A stretch of 64,000 bases of DNA from Charina bottae (lineage: Eukaryota; Chordata; Lepidosauria; Squamata; Charinaidae). Positions 51,902-64,000 of this stretch are shown one piece after another; the first letter of the stretch is position 1; every line of letters begins with the position of its first letter. Made by a program: the position numbers and the translations under genes. The notes beneath the pieces were generated by a model. It was not told the origin of the DNA. It did not search any database and saw nothing but the letters and a program-made list of their open reading frames with translations. The stretch lies in the NCBI GenBank assembly GCA_023362775.1, contig JALMGJ010000002.1:59870414-59934413 (forward strand), written 5' to 3'.

Positions 51902-53315
51902 GTTCAATTGTAAGTGTGATGAGAAATAAAAATGCTATTGTGCCATAGAGGTAGGAGACTTTAAGGAATTAGCCCTGAGTCACAAACTCACTTGTTGGTA
52001 TGTAGTACATTAAAAGATCCTTTTAGGGGTGAATGACACACTCAGAACATGTTTTCAACTTATACAACAAATGTCATCACTAAAGTTTGGTGTTGGCTTC
52101 AAAATAAACTTCTCTCACCAGGAAATATGATGGTATGTATGAAATTACTAAAATGTTTCAGCAATGTTTTTATTCAGCAAGGTAACTTAACACATATTAT
52201 TAACAGGATCACTACATATATCTATAAAATGAATCTGATACCTGCGGATTTTGCTTATTGATGTGCATTCTGGGGAAACAATGTATTAAGTCTTTATTCC
52301 TTCTTTTTGGCACCCATTCTATACCATAATATCTCCTGAAAAACAACAAGTTTCTATGGGAAGCATTACTACCACACAATCTTTCAGTTTCAGATAAGAA
52401 ATTACAAAGAGTAGTAAGATGTCTGCTGTTTTCCAATACCAAATATATAGTTTATGAACTGTGATGCCAAGTTCTTAGACATGTAGAAAGATACATAATG
52501 CTTCAAAACATTTAATTACAGATATTTGTAATATGATTAACTGAAATGTACTAGAGCTATCGATCTGGAAAATCATACCCTTTATTATGATGCTAGAGGC
52601 ATAAACAACTAACTTATGTTTCCACTTTTTAAAAAAGAAAGTCTGAAAATGCCAAATGGAGTGGAAATCCTGTAAAAGAGATAAAGCAAACACAAACAGC
52701 CCAGTTGGATTTCGTTTTAACCAAGGAGTTGCATTCAGTAAGTTCTTTGAGCAGCAGGCTTCAACGTGTGCTTCTACAGCAGCTGCAGTCTGATCCTAGG
52801 AAGCAACGCCCCTTCCAGAACGTTGGGCCTCCTCGTCTTTTAAGGCTTATTGAAGCAAATGCTAGTACCTGCAAACTACTTCATACAGGTAGAAAACAGG
52901 TATTCTAGTAAATTCACAACATTCTACAGGAAAAATATCTTAAAACAGCAAGCAATAGGTTATATCTATCATTATGCACACCTTAAGTTATACAGTCTTC
53001 ATGTCACCTCTACACAGCTTTATCTCCTCAACAATAGTATATGTCTTCTTACATTATTAAAGAGCAGCTGTAAATCTGAGCTGTTCAATTCAATACACGC
53101 CAGGTAACTTGAAATCATCCGCTCTTCTCGCTTTTCATCTCACATTTTGTACATCTTCTTCCAAATTCAAAATATTAAACTTTTCAGGGCCTTCGGAAAT
53201 AACAGTGCTTATTTCATGAAGTTCAAATATATAATCAGATACCGGAGGCAGCATTTAATACTTTGCTCTTCGAGACACAAACTGTTTTTAGTTTGTTCAG
53301 AGTACGGTGACCAGA
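51902..53315 (-). other. CRBN: CRBN 3' UTR and downstream flank
   Basis: Follows the CRBN stop on the minus strand. A minus-strand AATAAA (plus-strand TTTATT at 52581-52586) lies about 730 bp after the stop and is a candidate polyadenylation signal. Confidence 0.5.
52581..52586 (-). terminator. CRBN: Candidate polyadenylation signal of CRBN
   Basis: AATAAA on the minus strand about 730 bp after the stop codon; one of several possible sites. Confidence 0.35.
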
Positions 53316-62074
<8,759 letters not shown>

Positions 62075-62569
62075 CTGTAACACAAACATATTTTCTTTAT
62101 TATAGATCTATAGTTTTGTACATAACAAAAAAAATCAGCAAATTTGAAATATTTCATATAATAATCTCCTTCCCACCCACAATTCATTTTGCAGTGGCAT
62201 CACTATTCACCTGTGTTCCCTGTCACCAAGGAACAAGCACACCGTTGGAATCTCAGATCAAATAGCTGGAAGTGGCAGAAACTTGCTTTAAAATGAATGA
62301 AACCCATTCCAAGCACGTAAGTATTTGAATTAAACATTACAAATATATACTAATTTTAGGCACCATCAAGTCAGAGTTTTCACAGTATTAATTTCAAAGT
62401 TTAATCACACATCATCATCATCATTTTAGAAATGCAGTATTTTTACAAATCCTAGCAATCAAATCCAATGAATCTCACTGATATAATCATAGGGTGAAAT
62501 GAATGAACATTGTCATATTTTCATCTGCTAAAATCTGTCTTTTTAACTAGAGATGAACTACAGCCACTC

Positions 62570-62873
62570 CTGGTTTAGTGGCTACCTTGTTTCGTGACCA
62601 TTTACAAATACAACCATAATAGTAATAATAAAAAAATCATTTTCCAACCAATGTGCACACTTGCGATCAATTTTCTGCACCTGACAACAATGCACACCAA
62701 AGTGAGAGTAACACTGGCGTTGTTGCACAAAATAACTTTATCTGAATGAGATGACAGTGATCAGTGATATTTGCAGCGTCTCTCTCTCGCTCCCTCCGTC
62801 ACATGTTCACTTAGCAACCATTTCTCTTCTGATTTATGGAATGGATTGTGGTTGCTAAACGAGGAAAGGGTGT
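62570..62873. mobile_element. Tc1/mariner-type MITE, degenerate copy
   Basis: CAGCCACTCCTGGTTTAGTG at the left and GTGGTTGCTAAACGAGGAAA at the right are decayed versions of the CAGGTAGTCCTC family ends. Confidence 0.6.
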
Positions 62874-63577
62874 AAATGCTTAACAGGCTTATATCTAATC
62901 ATGCCTCTGCACTAGCAGAAAGCGCTTAGGCGGGAAAGGGCACCTCACGTTAACCTATCTTCTTAGTGCAGTCCTCTAAGATACTCTTTTGCCCCACCCC
63001 AAGAGCCCACAGAACAACTTTTCAATTGTGTGAAGTGCTGCAGGAGACAGAAAAAACAGCCTGGCTTCCTGGCAAACCCAAACATTCATAAAAGAATAAG
63101 AGGGGGGAAAACCCTCTTGCAGACCTCTTCTGACTACTATCTAAATGGCAGGAATCAAATGTGTGTTAGTCTAACTAAAACATTAGCTTTACATTTAAAA
63201 ATGATAAAACATTTTTGCTGAAACATCTCTTTTTTAAAGGAAATGGATTTAGAAAAATAGTGAACAGTCTGGAATACAAGTCAGTTCTGCAAGAATCCTC
63301 ATTTAATTATGGAAGGGCAACTTTAGTCAGCCTAGCATTTGCTAAGTCCCTTGTCCCAGAGTCAGGAGAGTTATTCGCTTCAGCCAAAATTACCCTGCCC
63401 TTGAAAGTTAATTCCTCTTCACCCAGATGTTACGTTAATCATCCAGGAATACTCAGCCCCCCTTTAAGCCCTGAATAACTCTTCAAATCCAACATATTTT
63501 GGAAAAGGCTGTTGCAGATAGTTCTGCAATGGATGCATCAATGTTCTGTTCTTTCCACACAGCATAATAAGGCTGAA

Positions 63578-63640
63578 GATGTTATGTTGTATGTTATGTT
63601 GTATGTTATGTTATGTTATGTTGTATGTTATGTTATTTAC
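63578..63640 (+). repeat. (TTATG)/(TTGTATG)n short tandem repeat
   Basis: Alternating TTATG and TTGTATG units over about 60 bp. Confidence 0.85.
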
Positions 63641-63684
63641 CACAATGCTGTACGGTGCCGTCATCACCTCAGAAGAGTTCACAC

Positions 63685-63840
63685 TTCCTGCCGGCTTCCC
63701 CATTGACTTGTGGGAAGCTGGCAGGGAGCGTTGGAAATGATCATGTTGACTGTGGCTGCCTGTGGCGGTACAGCAGCGCAGCTGCGCTGAAGTAGCCTCA
63801 AATTTTCCAAATTTCAATCCCATGGGGACAATCCTCCTCC
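63685..63840. mobile_element. Internal fragment of Tc1/mariner-type MITE family
   Basis: CCGGCTTCCCCATTGACTTG then GGAAGCTGGCAGGGAGCG matches the piece at 49755-49975. Confidence 0.45.
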
Positions 63841-64000
63841 TTGGCTGACCCACGGAACTACCCGCCACTTTGCTGGGGGGAGGGGGAACAAAGGGAGCCA
63901 CGGACCATGAGGAAAACTGCACCCCATCCTGGAGTGTCCCCAAGGACCCCCTCCCTCCAAGGAGGGAGAGGGCTCATCCGTCGACCCCTGGCACCCCCCA

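Larger units (their letters stand above)
62075..64000 (-). other. CRBN: CRBN intron to the window edge
   Basis: No further CRBN exon seen (the segment encoding the YKWWQKYQK-type sequence is not found). Holds MITE remnants at 62570-62873 and 63685-63840 and a short tandem repeat at 63578-63640. Confidence 0.6.

Overview
The window is nuclear DNA from a vertebrate, most likely a squamate reptile (lizard or snake). The repeat content points there: BovB (RTE) LINEs, a Sauria-type SINE with a BovB-like tail, Penelope-like elements, CR1/L2-type LINE 3' ends, an L1, and several hAT and Tc1/mariner families, beside long GA/CT microsatellites. I cannot tell lizard from snake. Exons were placed by splice consensus, reading phase and recalled human orthologues; nothing was aligned by program.

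Three conserved genes are present in the order seen on human 3p26. (1) The 3' end of CNTN4 (contactin-4) is on the + strand, with nine coding exons from 4605 to 21944. They encode the four fibronectin III domains and the GPI-anchor signal; the Ig-domain exons lie off the left edge. (2) TRNT1, the CCA-adding tRNA nucleotidyltransferase, is on the + strand and complete: CpG-island promoter and 5' exon at about 32.0-32.4 kb, then seven coding exons from 32711 to 43733 giving 438 residues. (3) The 3' half of CRBN (cereblon) is on the - strand: six exons from 62074 down to 53316, covering the end of the LON/helical region and the thalidomide-binding domain. TRNT1 and CRBN converge across about 9.6 kb of repeat-filled spacer. 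IL5RA, which lies between CNTN4 and TRNT1 in mammals, is not visible in the 10 kb between them.

The rest is introns and intergenic DNA shaped by transposons. Highlights are an intact 340-codon Tc1-like transposase between well-matched terminal repeats in a CRBN intron (57476-59078); three BovB 3' fragments of at least two subfamilies; an L1 in a TRNT1 intron that keeps both ends and a target-site duplication but has lost the middle of ORF2, and which carries a nested palindromic Penelope insertion with its own duplication; two non-autonomous hAT copies with perfect 8-bp duplications; a 1-kb foldback DNA transposon; and a GC-rich hAT-like element at the left edge with a tandem CCAAT/GC-box array. 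A hammerhead-like motif recurs in four Penelope-type fragments. The CRBN drug-binding domain has Ile where human has Val388, the change known to blunt thalidomide-analogue responses in mouse.
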